Source: G965276765 sp965276825
GTDB lineage: Bacteria; Actinomycetota; Acidimicrobiia; Acidimicrobiales; Palsa-688
Reading direction: 5' to 3'
DNA length: 64,000 bases
NCBI GenBank assembly: GCA_965276825.1
Contig: OZ255630.1
Location: 2,356,001 to 2,420,000, forward strand
Shown here: piece after piece, positions 40,359 through 49,499 of the stretch
Layout: each line of letters begins with the position of its first letter
Position numbering within the stretch: position 1 is the first letter of the stretch
Notes under the pieces: generated by a model
Databases searched by the model: none
The model's input: only the letters and a program-made list of their open reading frames with translations
Told to the model about the DNA's origin: nothing
Program-made: the position numbers and the translations under genes

Positions 40359-43045
40359 GACTTCTCACCCTTTAAGTCCGCCGGCGCCACGGAGCCCCCT
40401 GCGGTCCGATGTGGTGGCGGTCCGACGCGGGGTGAGGGCTCCGATCCAGGACGGAGGCCCTCGCGGAGCCCGTTGCGGAGCCCCTGTTGGAGCCCCTCAC
40501 GGACATCGCCCCCACCCCGGCGCCCGGCGGAGGGGTGTGCGGGTGCGGGCAGGGTCCGTCCGGCCAGGGCCGGCCGGGCCGGCGCTACGGGAGGCTTGAC
40601 GGGACGGGTGTGGGCGGCCCGGTTGGCCTCCCGCACGGCCTCAGCACGACCGGCGATGGCCGGCGGCGCGGGCCGGGTGCGGAGCGTGAAGGCGGGGGTC
40701 TCTTCGCCGTCGACGACCAAGCGGGCCGCTGCGGTGTAGGCGCCGAGGTGGGATAGGTCGTGCTCGGAGACTTCGGGGGCAACGTGGCGGCTGAGGGTGT
40801 GGGCGTCCTCGGGGGACATGGAGAACCAGATCTTGGTGCGGGCGTTGGCCGACACGGCTTCGCGTAGCTCTCGGGGGAGCTGGCCGAGGTGTTGGTGGGC
40901 GAGGACCATGGAGAGCCGGTAGCCGCGGGCCTCGGCCAGCATCTCGTCGAAGGACCGGGGCAGGTTCAAGAAGTTCTGGCACTCGTCGACGACGAGGGAG
41001 GCGTCGACCCGGGCGGCCTGGCCGAGCCGGGCACGGTGGGTGGCGGTCTGCCACACCTTGGCGACCACGAACGAGCCGAGCAGCTTGGCGGTCTCCTCGC
41101 CGAGGATGCCTTTGGGAACCCGGACGAGGCAGATGCCGCCGTCGAGGACGTGGCCCATGTCGAAGCTGGGGTCGGGCCGGCCGACGACGGAGCGGACGAA
41201 GTCGCGGAGCAGGAAGGCTCGGAGCTTGTTCATGACGGGGCCGATGACCTGGGCGCGGCTGGCTTCGCTCATGGCCTCGTAGGAGTCCCAGAACCCGCCG
41301 AGCCCGACCGTGTCGCTGGCGACGGCGGCGACCCGTGGGGCACGGAACTTGTCGTCGGCCAGCAGCCGCGGGACGTCGGCCAGGCTGGTCGAGATCCCCG
41401 TGGCGGCCCCGTAGCGGAGCAGGGTGAGGCAGGCGGATCGGAGCACGTCGTCGGTCCGGGGTCCCCAGAAGGCGGCGAAGATGGACCGGAAGATCCCGAC
41501 CAGGTTGTCGACGGTGAGGTCGGGGTCCGGTCCCGACAGGACGTTGAGGACTGGGGCGGCGTCGGGGTCCTCGGGGTCGATGAGCACGGTGCGCGACGCC
41601 GCTTGTTCGGGGAGCCGGTCGCACAGGTCGGTGATCAGGTCGCCCTTGGGGTCGATCACCACCACGCCGCGGCCGGCCGCTATGTCGCCCAGGACCAGGT
41701 TGGTGAGCAGCGTCGACTTGCCCGACCCGGTGGCTCCCATGACGTGGAGGTGGTACCGGGCGTCGGGGACGGCGAGCGCGACGGGGCGGCGGCCGCCGGC
41801 TTGGGCGTCCCCCAGCACCTTCGGGCTCTCCAGTCGGCCAAGGGCACCCTCGGACTGGAAGGGCCGGGCGACGGCCGGCGGCGGGGCCACCGCGTTGGCC
41901 CCGGCTCGGGCCAGGCCGGGGACGGCCTCGTCGATGGGAAGGTGGGCCAGCGCGGCCAGCTCGGCGACCGAGACCAGGTTGCCCCGTCCGAGGCGCCGCT
42001 CGGCAAGAACCTGGGCGGGGCGTCGGAGCCGATGGCGGTCAAGGCGGTTCCGTCCGGCAAAGAGGGCGAAGGCGGATGCGACGGCGTGCGCCCGGCCCCG
42101 GAGCCGGGCCGTTGCCTGGCCGTCGGTAGCGGTGGTCGCCACGGCGTAACGGACGGAGATGGCCCAGCACGGTTGGGCGGCCTTATCCAAAATGTCGGCC
42201 ACGTCCGCACTGCGCGACGGATCGGTTGCCGGGGCCTGAGCGGCCGGTCCGGGGGTGACCAGGTCGATCAGTCGGGCGGTGCGGGTGACGGGCCGCCCGG
42301 AGCGGCGGGCGACGGCGGCCCTGTGGAGACGGGTGAGGCGTCGGCCGGTGACGGGGCGGGCGAGGATCTGAATGGCGCCGGACTCGCCTTCGTCGAGGCC
42401 GGCCAAGGCGCCGATTAACGGCCGAAGCGGGTCGACCTTGTGCTCGGTACGCAGCGGGTAGTGCTCGGGGAGGGCAAGCGCGAGCGTGCCTCCGGTCGCC
42501 ACCCCGTCGCCCACGAGCGGAGGGACGGCCGGGACCGTCTCGGTGCGAGCACCGGGCCAGGCCGCCTCGACGGCCCGCTCGACCAGTCCGGCCGGGATCT
42601 GTCCGGGCACCCAGATGGCGATGGTGAGCCCACCATCGGACGCCGTGAGCTCGAATCCGAGGTGGGGCTGTCCGCCGAAGAACCGCCGCCAGGCCGGCCG
42701 GAGGAGCGCCACGAGGTTGGTCCACAAGGTGGCCGCCCCTTGGGGATCGACGTCGGGCGGGGTCAGCACCACGACCAGCCGGGCGTCCTCACCCATCCGG
42801 CGGGCCTGGGTCCGACGGATCACGGTGAGCGCCACCAGGCCGACCAGCGCCACACCGGCGGCGGCCGGGCCGAACGTCGTGGCCAGGTGCATGACCACGT
42901 GCGCCAGATGATGGACGAGATGCGCGGTGGTTGCGCCGGGGTGGGTCAGGTAGTTCCCCAGCGGACCAGATGGCAGGGTGGGGGGCGGGACCGGTTGGGG
43001 GGCGGGGAGGGTCACGCCCTCTACGGACGCGAAGAGGGTCGCCAT
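40355..43045 (-). CDS. Type IV coupling ATPase (TraG/TraD, TraM-recognition domain)
   Basis: 896 residues. Two N-terminal membrane helices surround residue 50-75 (FGPAAAGVALVGLVALTVIR). Walker A is GATGSGKSTLLTNLVL near 435, followed by VVIDPKGDLITDL, and the TraG-type C-terminal motif is SLVVDECQNFLNLPRS with LSMVLAHQHLGQLPRE near 690. It couples DNA substrate to the secretion channel. It starts 19 bp after the VirB4 gene stop and overlaps the replication-relaxation start. All nucleotide-binding motifs appear intact. Confidence 0.92.
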   Translation of the reverse strand: MATLFASVEGVTLPAPQPVPPPTLPSGPLGNYLTHPGATTAHLVHHLAHVVMHLATTFGPAAAGVALVGLVALTVIRRTQARRMGEDARLVVVLTPPDVDPQGAATLWTNLVALLRPAWRRFFGGQPHLGFELTASDGGLTIAIWVPGQIPAGLVERAVEAAWPGARTETVPAVPPLVGDGVATGGTLALALPEHYPLRTEHKVDPLRPLIGALAGLDEGESGAIQILARPVTGRRLTRLHRAAVARRSGRPVTRTARLIDLVTPGPAAQAPATDPSRSADVADILDKAAQPCWAISVRYAVATTATDGQATARLRGRAHAVASAFALFAGRNRLDRHRLRRPAQVLAERRLGRGNLVSVAELAALAHLPIDEAVPGLARAGANAVAPPPAVARPFQSEGALGRLESPKVLGDAQAGGRRPVALAVPDARYHLHVMGATGSGKSTLLTNLVLGDIAAGRGVVVIDPKGDLITDLCDRLPEQAASRTVLIDPEDPDAAPVLNVLSGPDPDLTVDNLVGIFRSIFAAFWGPRTDDVLRSACLTLLRYGAATGISTSLADVPRLLADDKFRAPRVAAVASDTVGLGGFWDSYEAMSEASRAQVIGPVMNKLRAFLLRDFVRSVVGRPDPSFDMGHVLDGGICLVRVPKGILGEETAKLLGSFVVAKVWQTATHRARLGQAARVDASLVVDECQNFLNLPRSFDEMLAEARGYRLSMVLAHQHLGQLPRELREAVSANARTKIWFSMSPEDAHTLSRHVAPEVSEHDLSHLGAYTAAARLVVDGEETPAFTLRTRPAPPAIAGRAEAVREANRAAHTRPVKPPVAPARPALAGRTLPAPAHPSAGRRGGGDVREGLQQGLRNGLREGLRPGSEPSPRVGPPPHRTAGGSVAPADLKGEKS

Positions 43046-43064
43046 GTCGTGTGCTCCTTGCCTC

Positions 43065-44798
43065 TCAAAGGTCGGGGGTGTCGTCGAGGGTTTGTTCGAT
43101 CCCGGTTCGGCAGACGTCGTCCTCCTCGGCGCTGGCCAGGGCGGTGAAGGCCACCCGGTCGACGCCCGCGGCGAGGAGGCCCTGGCCGCGTGCCGCTCCG
43201 AGGAGGTAGGCGCGCTCGCCGGCCGACAGGCCGAACGCTTCGGCCAGGGTGTCGATGGATTGGGGGGCTTGGCGGAGCAGGATCTGGGTGGCGGCGTTGG
43301 CGATCACGGCCTGGCCCAGGGGCGACCCCAACAGGTCGCCGGCGTCTTGGGTGACGACGGTCAGGCCGGCCCAGTGCTTGCGGGCGGACTTGGCCATGCG
43401 AAAAAGGAACTCGGCCCCCGACGGTTCGGACATGAGGAGCCAGGCCTCGTCGACGGTCACCAGCCGGCGCTTGCGGTTCGCTGGGTCCGACACTCGCCGC
43501 CAGATGGCGTCGAGGGTGAGCAGCGTCCCCGCCGCCTTCAGCTCGCCGGGTAGGTCTCGCAGGCTGAAGACGATGAGGTGGCCGTCGGGGCGGGTGGTGG
43601 TCGGCCCGTCGAAGAGGCCCCGGTGGGTGCCGGTGGTGAACGGCGCCAGCCGGGCAGCCAGCGTCCGAGCGGCGGGGTCGCCGTCGGACTCCAGGGCGGC
43701 AGCGAGGTCACGGAGCAGGGGTGCCGGTCGGGCGTGGCTGCGGGGATCGGCGGTGATCCCCACCGACTCGTAGACAGCGACGATCGCCCGGTCGAGCGCC
43801 GCGGTCGATGCTGGGTCGGGTTTTCCGCCGAGCAGCACGGCGATGAGGGTGTGGACGAACAGTGCCCGGCGGGTGAACGCGTCGGGTCCCGGGGCGAGGT
43901 CGAAGGGATTGACCCGAACACCGGGAGCGCCGAGATGGACGTACGCGCCGCCGACCGTCTCGGCCAGCCGGCGGTACTCGTCCTCGGGGTCGACCACCGC
44001 GACCTCGATCCCTTGGTAGAGGGACCGCAAGGCTTCGAGCTTGGCCAGATACGACTTGCCCGCACCGGAGCGGGCGAGGATGACCGAGTTGTGGTTGTCC
44101 TGGGCGAAGCGGTCCCACAGCACCAGCCCGGACCCATTGGTAGCGGTGCCGTAGAGGACACCCTGGGTGGCGGACAACTCGGCCGAGGCGAACGGGAAGC
44201 TGGCGGCCAGGGCGTCAGTGTCGAAAGAGCGTCGCTGGCCGAGGGCGTCGACCCCGACGGGCAGGGTGGAGGTCCAGCCCTGCAGGGTGCGCCAGGTGGA
44301 CGGTTGGGCGTCGAGGAGCATCGAGGCGCACACCGCCCGCACCCGTGCGCATTCGGCGCCGAGGGCCTTCTCGGTGCGGGCGTGGACGGTGAGGTAGAGC
44401 CCGACGCGGAACAGCTTCTGCTCGCCGCGGGCCAGGCCGGCGGCCAGCTCCCGGGCGTCCTCGGCGGCGACCTCGACGTCGGGGTCGCCCAAGCGTCCTT
44501 TGGCGGCGTCGGCCCGCCGCCCGGATTCGAGCCGAGCCAGTTGGCGGCGGAGGCGGTCGGCGGCGATGTTGGCCGGTACGGGCTCAATATGCAGTGCGAC
44601 GTCGAGGCGGCTGGGGTGGGCGGTGAGCGGCTCCAGCCAGCCGTGGCCGACCTCGCGGGGGTAGCCGACGATGGCGAAGCTGGCGCACCAGCCGTCCCCT
44701 ATGCGCACGGCCCGTGGGCCGACCTCGATGGCGTCGGGACCGAACGGCGACGGCGGCCGGGAAGCGGGCCGGGGGATGCGGGAGAGCAGGCTGGTCAC
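43065..44798 (-). CDS. VirB4-like conjugation ATPase
   Basis: 577 residues from GTG 44798, overlapping the previous stop as GTGA. N-terminal half with GPRAVRIGDGWCASFAIVGY; Walker A is ARSGAGKSYLAKLEALRSL near residue 240; RDLPGELKAAGTLLTLDAIW; Walker B RRLVTVDEAWLLM near 445; and FVTQDAG-type region LTVVTQDAGDLLGS, all as in VirB4/TraE ATPases. It is slightly shorter than typical VirB4 (about 700 residues). It powers the secretion channel, from the cytoplasmic side, together with the coupling ATPase. Confidence 0.92.
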   Translation of the reverse strand: MTSLLSRIPRPASRPPSPFGPDAIEVGPRAVRIGDGWCASFAIVGYPREVGHGWLEPLTAHPSRLDVALHIEPVPANIAADRLRRQLARLESGRRADAAKGRLGDPDVEVAAEDARELAAGLARGEQKLFRVGLYLTVHARTEKALGAECARVRAVCASMLLDAQPSTWRTLQGWTSTLPVGVDALGQRRSFDTDALAASFPFASAELSATQGVLYGTATNGSGLVLWDRFAQDNHNSVILARSGAGKSYLAKLEALRSLYQGIEVAVVDPEDEYRRLAETVGGAYVHLGAPGVRVNPFDLAPGPDAFTRRALFVHTLIAVLLGGKPDPASTAALDRAIVAVYESVGITADPRSHARPAPLLRDLAAALESDGDPAARTLAARLAPFTTGTHRGLFDGPTTTRPDGHLIVFSLRDLPGELKAAGTLLTLDAIWRRVSDPANRKRRLVTVDEAWLLMSEPSGAEFLFRMAKSARKHWAGLTVVTQDAGDLLGSPLGQAVIANAATQILLRQAPQSIDTLAEAFGLSAGERAYLLGAARGQGLLAAGVDRVAFTALASAEEDDVCRTGIEQTLDDTPDL

Positions 44799-45811
44799 TG
44801 GCTTCCTCGTTTCTTGTCTCGATGCGCGGCGCGGTTCGGTCGGCGGCGAACGGGTTGGGCGAGGGTGACGGGCTCCTCGTTGTCGTAGCCAGCGGCGCCA
44901 GCCAGGCCGGGAAGCCGGGTCGTGCCGGCGGGGTCGAGAGCGCGGGCTAGGCACTCAGCGGTCTCAGGACCGTCGAGGACGTTGAGGGTCACGCCCGCCG
45001 CTCCGAGGGCGGCGCCGGCTTCGGCGGCCCGTCGATGGAGACGCCCCGCGGCGTCGTCACCGCCGCGCTGGCGCAGCACGACCAGCACCTCACGTCGGAG
45101 GAGGTCACGACGTTCGGCCAACTCAGCCAGGAACCTGGCGTGGCCGCGGGCCGCTACCTCCAGGGCTGGGTGAGGCAGCCCCGGTGCCGAGTCGAGCAAC
45201 GCGTCGATGGCGGGGGTGAGGTCGACCGGTTCTGCCCGCACCAGAACCTCGACGGGCTCGGCGAGGGAGTTCAGGAACCGGGCGAACGCGGCCACCAGCG
45301 CTTCTTGTTCGGTCGGGGTCCGCAGGGCGAAGGTGACCGCGCTGGCCCGGCACACCAGCGCCAGCCCATCGCCGCCCAGGTCCACGATCCCGTCGGCGCG
45401 GACCCCTGCGACCGGAAGGCGCAGCGGCCCCGGCAGCGGGCCGGTCTCGCCGGACGAGACGGCGGCAACGAAGGCTGGGGCTGGGGTGATCCCGTCGGGG
45501 GCCGGCACGAGCCGGTGCGGGCTGCGGTGGTGGCGCCACGCCGAGCTCACCCACCGATCGGCGGCGACCCCCTCGAAACGCCCGAGGGCGAGCATCGCCG
45601 CCACCACGCCGACGGGCACCGCCACCACGCCGAAGACCACGGGCGGGATCAGGTGGCGAGTGGCGGTGTAGCCGATCCACAGAGCCACGGCGGTGACGCC
45701 CAGGATGGCGAGCTGGCGGGCGGTCAGGCCGGCGAGGAGCTTGTCGGGGCGCTCGACGTCGGCGGGGATACGCACCCGGGTCCGGTCCCGTGCCCGCTCG
45801 GCGGGGCTCAC
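44795..45811 (-). CDS. PrgI/SCO6880-like T4SS membrane protein
   Basis: 338 residues from GTG 45811 (GTGA overlap with the upstream gene). It begins RVRIPADVERPDKLLAGLTA and RQLAILGVTAVALWIGYTAT, two helices near 30-85 of the PrgI type seen in Gram-positive conjugation systems, where a VirB3-like protein is fused to a soluble domain. The rest is alpha-beta with EALVAAFARFLNSLAEPVEV and no catalytic motif. The position before VirB4 is typical of VirB3-like proteins. Confidence 0.8.
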   Translation of the reverse strand: MSPAERARDRTRVRIPADVERPDKLLAGLTARQLAILGVTAVALWIGYTATRHLIPPVVFGVVAVPVGVVAAMLALGRFEGVAADRWVSSAWRHHRSPHRLVPAPDGITPAPAFVAAVSSGETGPLPGPLRLPVAGVRADGIVDLGGDGLALVCRASAVTFALRTPTEQEALVAAFARFLNSLAEPVEVLVRAEPVDLTPAIDALLDSAPGLPHPALEVAARGHARFLAELAERRDLLRREVLVVLRQRGGDDAAGRLHRRAAEAGAALGAAGVTLNVLDGPETAECLARALDPAGTTRLPGLAGAAGYDNEEPVTLAQPVRRRPNRAAHRDKKRGSQ

Positions 45812-47064
45812 AGCCCGACCCCCGCGGCGAGGGCCTTGGCGCCCTTGTAGATGATGACGTCGCGCACCACCCGTCCGAGGCCGCCGTGACCACGTGAGCC
45901 GGAGAAGACGACCCGGCTGACCAAGCCGGGGATCTTGACCAGCACCCAGCACAAACAGGCGCTGACAAGAAGGTCGACGAGGCCGCCGGTTGAGGCGATC
46001 CCCAGGTTGGCCGGCCCGCCCGAGGCCAGGAACACCCGCAGGGCGGTGACCAAGACCAGCGATTGGGCGACTTGGACGGCCAGGGTGCCGGCGAACGCCC
46101 GCCACCAAAGTTGGGCCAGGCCCTCGGTTTGGGGAAGGGCGTGGCAGACCAGGCAGATCGGGGCGGCCACTATGAGCAAGATCACCAGCGCCAGGCGAAC
46201 GATGTAGGTAGCGAGTAGGACGATGGCCAAGACAGCGACGACCCCGCCCAAGAGGACGACGAAGATGCCGCCGTCTGCCATAGAGCCGAGGACGAGCTGG
46301 CGGAGGACGACTGCGGCCTGGGACGGGTCGACGCCCTGGCCGAGGACCGCTTGGGAGAGCGAGTCGGCCGTCGAGATAGCGAGACCGGCCAGGCTGAGGC
46401 TGGCGTTGACCGCCACTGCGGCGACAACGATGCGGGGCAGGACGTCTTTGATGGCGGTGCGGGTCTGGATGGTCTCGTGGCCCATGACGATCGCGCCGCC
46501 GACGAGCACGAACAGGACCAGGAAGGCGTCGGCGATGCCCTCGGTCATCCGCCACAGCTGACCGACCCGGCTCTGCGCAGTGACGTTGGGGGTGGCGAGC
46601 AGGGTGTGGCCGAGCAGGGTGAGGATCGGGTCGAGGGCGGAGGTGACAAGGTCGCGGAACCAGCTGTCGATGGCCGCGGTGATGTGGCCGGTGATATCGA
46701 ACAGACCCGGCGAGGACTGGGTGCCCACGCTGACACTGCCGCCGCTGCCCGGAGCCGGCGTTGTCGGTGCGGTGGTGTTGCCGGGACCCACCTGGATGCC
46801 CGGCGGCCCCTCGCCCGACGACCCCGAGCCCGGCCCGGCCGTGGTCGGAGTGGTCGACGCCGCGGTGGTCGAGGCTGAGACGTGGGCGGCGGTCAGCCCG
46901 ACCGTCGTGATGTTCGCACCGGAGCGGTGGAACACCTGGGCGTGGGCACCATAAGCCTTGGCGCTATGGACGCTGCCGCCGAGAGCGAGCACGGCGATTA
47001 GGGCGCCGATCGCGATGAGCAGCCTCGGGTGTCGGGGTGGCCAGGTGTGGGGCCGGGTCGTCAT
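45808..47064 (-). CDS. TrbL/VirB6-like conjugal transfer membrane protein
   Basis: 418 residues from ATG 47064 (ATGA overlap with the pilin gene). An N-terminal signal or anchor helix is followed by a Thr/Pro/Gly-rich linker (residues 60-115). The rest holds about six membrane helices, e.g. LVLFVLVGGAIVMGHETIQT, VVLLGGVVAVLAIVLLATYI and VRLALVILLIVAAPICLVCH. This is the polytopic channel component of T4SS, comparable to VirB6/TrbL. Its end overlaps the PrgI-like gene. Confidence 0.85.
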   Translation of the reverse strand: MTTRPHTWPPRHPRLLIAIGALIAVLALGGSVHSAKAYGAHAQVFHRSGANITTVGLTAAHVSASTTAASTTPTTAGPGSGSSGEGPPGIQVGPGNTTAPTTPAPGSGGSVSVGTQSSPGLFDITGHITAAIDSWFRDLVTSALDPILTLLGHTLLATPNVTAQSRVGQLWRMTEGIADAFLVLFVLVGGAIVMGHETIQTRTAIKDVLPRIVVAAVAVNASLSLAGLAISTADSLSQAVLGQGVDPSQAAVVLRQLVLGSMADGGIFVVLLGGVVAVLAIVLLATYIVRLALVILLIVAAPICLVCHALPQTEGLAQLWWRAFAGTLAVQVAQSLVLVTALRVFLASGGPANLGIASTGGLVDLLVSACLCWVLVKIPGLVSRVVFSGSRGHGGLGRVVRDVIIYKGAKALAAGVGL

Positions 47065-47513
47065 CCGCCGACCAGCGAGGCGAGGATGGAGACCAGCAGC
47101 GGGGCCAAGACGGCCAGCGCGTAGCCGATGGCCGCCGACTTGAGGGCGATCTTGGCCTTCTCGACCTGGCCGGGGTCGCCGCCTGCGGTTAGGTAGCGCA
47201 GCCCGCCGATGGTCAGGAACAAGGTGGCGACGCCGGCCAGGATGCCGACGATCCAGTTGGTCAGGTTGCTGATCACCCCACTCAGCGTCGGGCTGGCGCC
47301 GGCTGCGAAAGCAGGGGGTGCGACTGCCACCAGCAGGCCGAGGGTGATCAGAGCGGCGAGTCCCAGCCGGCGCAGGCCGACCGGGGGCCGTCGCGCCGGC
47401 CTGCGCAACAGGCGCCGGGCGGGTCCCGGATGGTCCGGTTGGGTGGGGTTCGTGGGGGTGGGATGTGTCGTGGCGGCCTCCTCGGTTCGGTCCCGGTTTG
47501 GCGCCCGGGGCAT
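47061..47513 (-). CDS. VirB2/TrbC-like pilin
   Basis: 150 residues. A long Pro/Arg-rich leader ends in a hydrophobic signal (LAALITLGLLVAVAPPAFA), followed by the mature part with two helices: LTNWIVGILAGVATLFLTIG and AAIGYALAVLAPLLVSILAS, with GLRYLTAGGDPGQVEKAKIA between them. This is the two-helix plan of T4SS pilins. The 48-bp gap upstream separates it from the sigma-like gene; the 3' end overlaps the TrbL-like gene. Confidence 0.85.
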   Translation of the reverse strand: MPRAPNRDRTEEAATTHPTPTNPTQPDHPGPARRLLRRPARRPPVGLRRLGLAALITLGLLVAVAPPAFAAGASPTLSGVISNLTNWIVGILAGVATLFLTIGGLRYLTAGGDPGQVEKAKIALKSAAIGYALAVLAPLLVSILASLVGG

Positions 47514-47561
47514 GGTGCGGGGGTCGGCCCGGTCGGTCCGGTCGGGCCGGGTTGGGCACTC

Positions 47562-48410
47562 TCACCTCCTCGGTGGTGGTGTCGAGCGACGCTTGTCCGG
47601 TCGCCGGTCCTGTGACCGGCCGTGCCGGGGACGACCCCCACTAGAAGAACAAGGGGTTTCGGCCCTCTTTTCGACAAACTCATCCGGCGGATAATCGTCA
47701 GAGGTGAGCCATTCGGCGAGAGCCGATTCAGCGCGGCGGCGCCGTTGGTGGCAGGTCTTGTAGCCGAGCCCGAGTGCGTTGGCGGCGTCGGCCAGGTCGA
47801 CGTCGCCGATGCGGGTGGCGCCAATCAGCTCGGCGTCTGGGGCGCTGAGCACCCCGGCCCGGACCGCTTTGGCGAGGACGAGGTCGGGGTGCCCCCACGG
47901 CCGGGGCGGGGCCGCGGATACCGGTTCGTTGCCGGGTCGGGCACGTTCGGCCAGCTCGGCGCGAAGTAACCGGTTGGCGCCGATGCGGGCCAGCCAGCAC
48001 AACCGTGATGCCAGCCGAGCCCGGCCCGGCTTGCAGTCGGCGACCGCGGCCAGGAATGCGGTCAGGGTCTCGGCCTCGATGTCGGCCGCCTTGCCGGGGC
48101 AGGCCTGGACGAGCGGCCAGGCGGCGCGGCGCAGGCCGGGCAGGAGCACCCCGGCCAGCCCGACCGTCCACGCCCCGCCCTGGGCGCGGGAGCGGGCGGC
48201 GAGCTCGTTGACCACCGCGTCGCGCACGTCGAACGGCGTGGAGGGGTGCAGGAGCCTCGCCTTCAGCTCCCCGAGCGGGATCGCCCGGTCCGGCAGGCCG
48301 GCGACCGTGGCGCCGTCGAGGGCGAGGGGGTTGGGGCCGGCGACGAGGAGATCGAAGGTCTTCTCCAGGGTGTCGAACGGCGAGTCGGTGAGGATGCGGC
48401 GGGGGGCCAT
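47562..48410 (-). CDS. Sigma-region-4-like DNA-binding protein heading the transfer operon
   Basis: 282 residues from ATG 48410 with AAAAGGAG 6 bases upstream; a longer in-frame start at 48440 lacks this site. The recognisable part is a helix-turn-helix near residue 215, GDVDLADAANALGLGYKTCH, with preceding LSAPDAELIGATR, as in sigma-70 region 4. The N-terminal two thirds is helical and not assigned. The C-terminus is basic and low complexity. As first gene of the transfer operon, downstream of the palindrome array, it may act as its activator or alternative sigma factor. This is inferred from position and the HTH. Confidence 0.6.
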   Translation of the reverse strand: MAPRRILTDSPFDTLEKTFDLLVAGPNPLALDGATVAGLPDRAIPLGELKARLLHPSTPFDVRDAVVNELAARSRAQGGAWTVGLAGVLLPGLRRAAWPLVQACPGKAADIEAETLTAFLAAVADCKPGRARLASRLCWLARIGANRLLRAELAERARPGNEPVSAAPPRPWGHPDLVLAKAVRAGVLSAPDAELIGATRIGDVDLADAANALGLGYKTCHQRRRRAESALAEWLTSDDYPPDEFVEKRAETPCSSSGGRPRHGRSQDRRPDKRRSTPPPRR

Positions 48411-48450
48411 GGGCAGCTCCTTTTCACTGGGAGCCGCCATCGCGCCACGC

Positions 48451-48759
48451 GGGGTACCCCGGATTGACCCCGAATCGACCCCACTCGGCCGAACCCCGCG
48501 ACCACCCCGAATGTGGGGTGCTCGCGGGGTGTCCTGACCGGCCCGACGCGTTCGGGCAGCTCAGTGGGGTGGGGTACCGACTACCCCGAAGCGGGGTAGT
48601 CCGCGGGGTCACCACCACCCAGTCGGCGGAAGAAATTTCTTCGACAACCCCGTGCGGCGGGGGTCGGGTCGCCGTCCGGGGCGACTACCCCGAAGTGGGG
48701 TAGTCAGTACCCCGATGTGGGGTAGTCAGTACCCCGCGGGGCACGAGGCCGCGGGGTAC
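48451..48759. repeat. Array of six related palindromes upstream of the transfer operon
   Basis: Within about 310 bp lie: GGGGTACCCC (48451-48460); CACCCC-N6-GGGGTG (48503-48520); ACTACCCCG-N3-CGGGGTAGT (48580-48600); GACTACCCC-N5-GGGGTAGTC (48683-48705); TACCCC-N5-GGGGTA (48708-48724); and GTACCCCGCGG-N9-CCGCGGGGTAC (48729-48759). All share the arm TACCCC/GGGGTA. They fill the non-coding gap between the two-HTH regulator and the sigma-like gene. They could be operators, partition sites, iterons or an origin of transfer. There is no AT-rich unwinding region. Confidence 0.9.
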
Positions 48760-48775
48760 GGACAACTCGGCCGGG

Positions 48776-49300
48776 CTAGCGGGATTCGACGATCCGGTAG
48801 CGGCGAGGCGAGGCGCTCACCAGTTGTGCCTCACCACCGGCCTCCAAGCGGGCCAGGGCATTGGACACCGCCCCCTGGGAGCGGCCAAGGGCCGTGCCGA
48901 TCTGGGTCGTACCGAGGTCCTCACCGGGCCGGGCCGCCAGGTACTCACGCACTAGGGCGCCCAGCGCCCCCCGACCGAGCCGGTCGGCCGAACGGGCCGG
49001 CTCACCGCCCGTGCCGTCGTCGGCCGTAACGTCGCCGGTCTTCTCCGGCACGGCGTCGTCGGGCATGGCGTCCTCGGGAGCGGGCGTCGTGGTGATCCAC
49101 CGGTCGGCCAGCCGCCGACCACCTTCGCGCCCGCCGGGCTCTCGGCGGGCCGTGCCCGCTGATTCGAGGGTGGCGAGGTGCTTGGCCGCGGTCGACTGGC
49201 CGATCCCGAGAACCTCGGCCAGTTCCGCCGAGGTCACCCCCGGACGGGCGGCAAGGGCGTCGAGGACCTGCTCGGGTGAGACCTTCTGCGTGGTTGCCAT
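48776..49300 (-). CDS. Two-winged-helix DNA-binding protein
   Basis: 174 residues with two HTH units separated by an acidic linker (residues 75-110). The N-terminal one reads LDALAARPGVTSAELAEVLG and IGQSTAAKHLATLESAGTA. The C-terminal one reads LGTTQIGTALGRSQGAVSNA and LARLEAGGEAQLV. Each could bind a half-site, so it is a candidate reader of the palindrome array beside its 3' end. GGAGCCACC precedes ATG 49300. It is divergent from the methyltransferase operon and may control both directions. Confidence 0.75.
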   Translation of the reverse strand: MATTQKVSPEQVLDALAARPGVTSAELAEVLGIGQSTAAKHLATLESAGTARREPGGREGGRRLADRWITTTPAPEDAMPDDAVPEKTGDVTADDGTGGEPARSADRLGRGALGALVREYLAARPGEDLGTTQIGTALGRSQGAVSNALARLEAGGEAQLVSASPRRYRIVESR

Positions 49301-49322
49301 GGTGGCTCCTTTCGGGTCGAGT

Positions 49323-49357
49323 TACTTCCGTCTCGGAGGAGATACCTCCGTCTCCGG
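49323..49357. promoter_or_regulatory. Pair of direct repeats between divergent genes
   Basis: TACTTCCGTCTCGG (49323-49336) and TACCTCCGTCTCCGG (49343-49357) repeat with a 20-bp period, i.e. two helical turns. They lie 23-57 bp upstream of the two-HTH regulator start and in the leader of the methyltransferase operon. They could be a direct-repeat operator. Confidence 0.5.
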
Positions 49358-49499
49358 CTCGACCTCAAGGCCATGTACCGATCTTTCTCCGTGCGCTCTC
49401 GACGATGAATGAGTCGGGAGTGATCACGGGGGTTTGTAGAAAAAGAAGGCCGGACCCCTTGTTCTTTAGGTGACGCTTGTTCGGTCGTGGGCACCGCCC

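Noticed and set aside
40889..42418. A 509-codon plus-strand frame
   Set aside because: Antisense shadow of the TraG/TraD gene; low-complexity translation.
48451..48759. Possible CRISPR array
   Set aside because: The repeats are palindromes of varying size and spacing without uniform spacers, and no cas genes are nearby.
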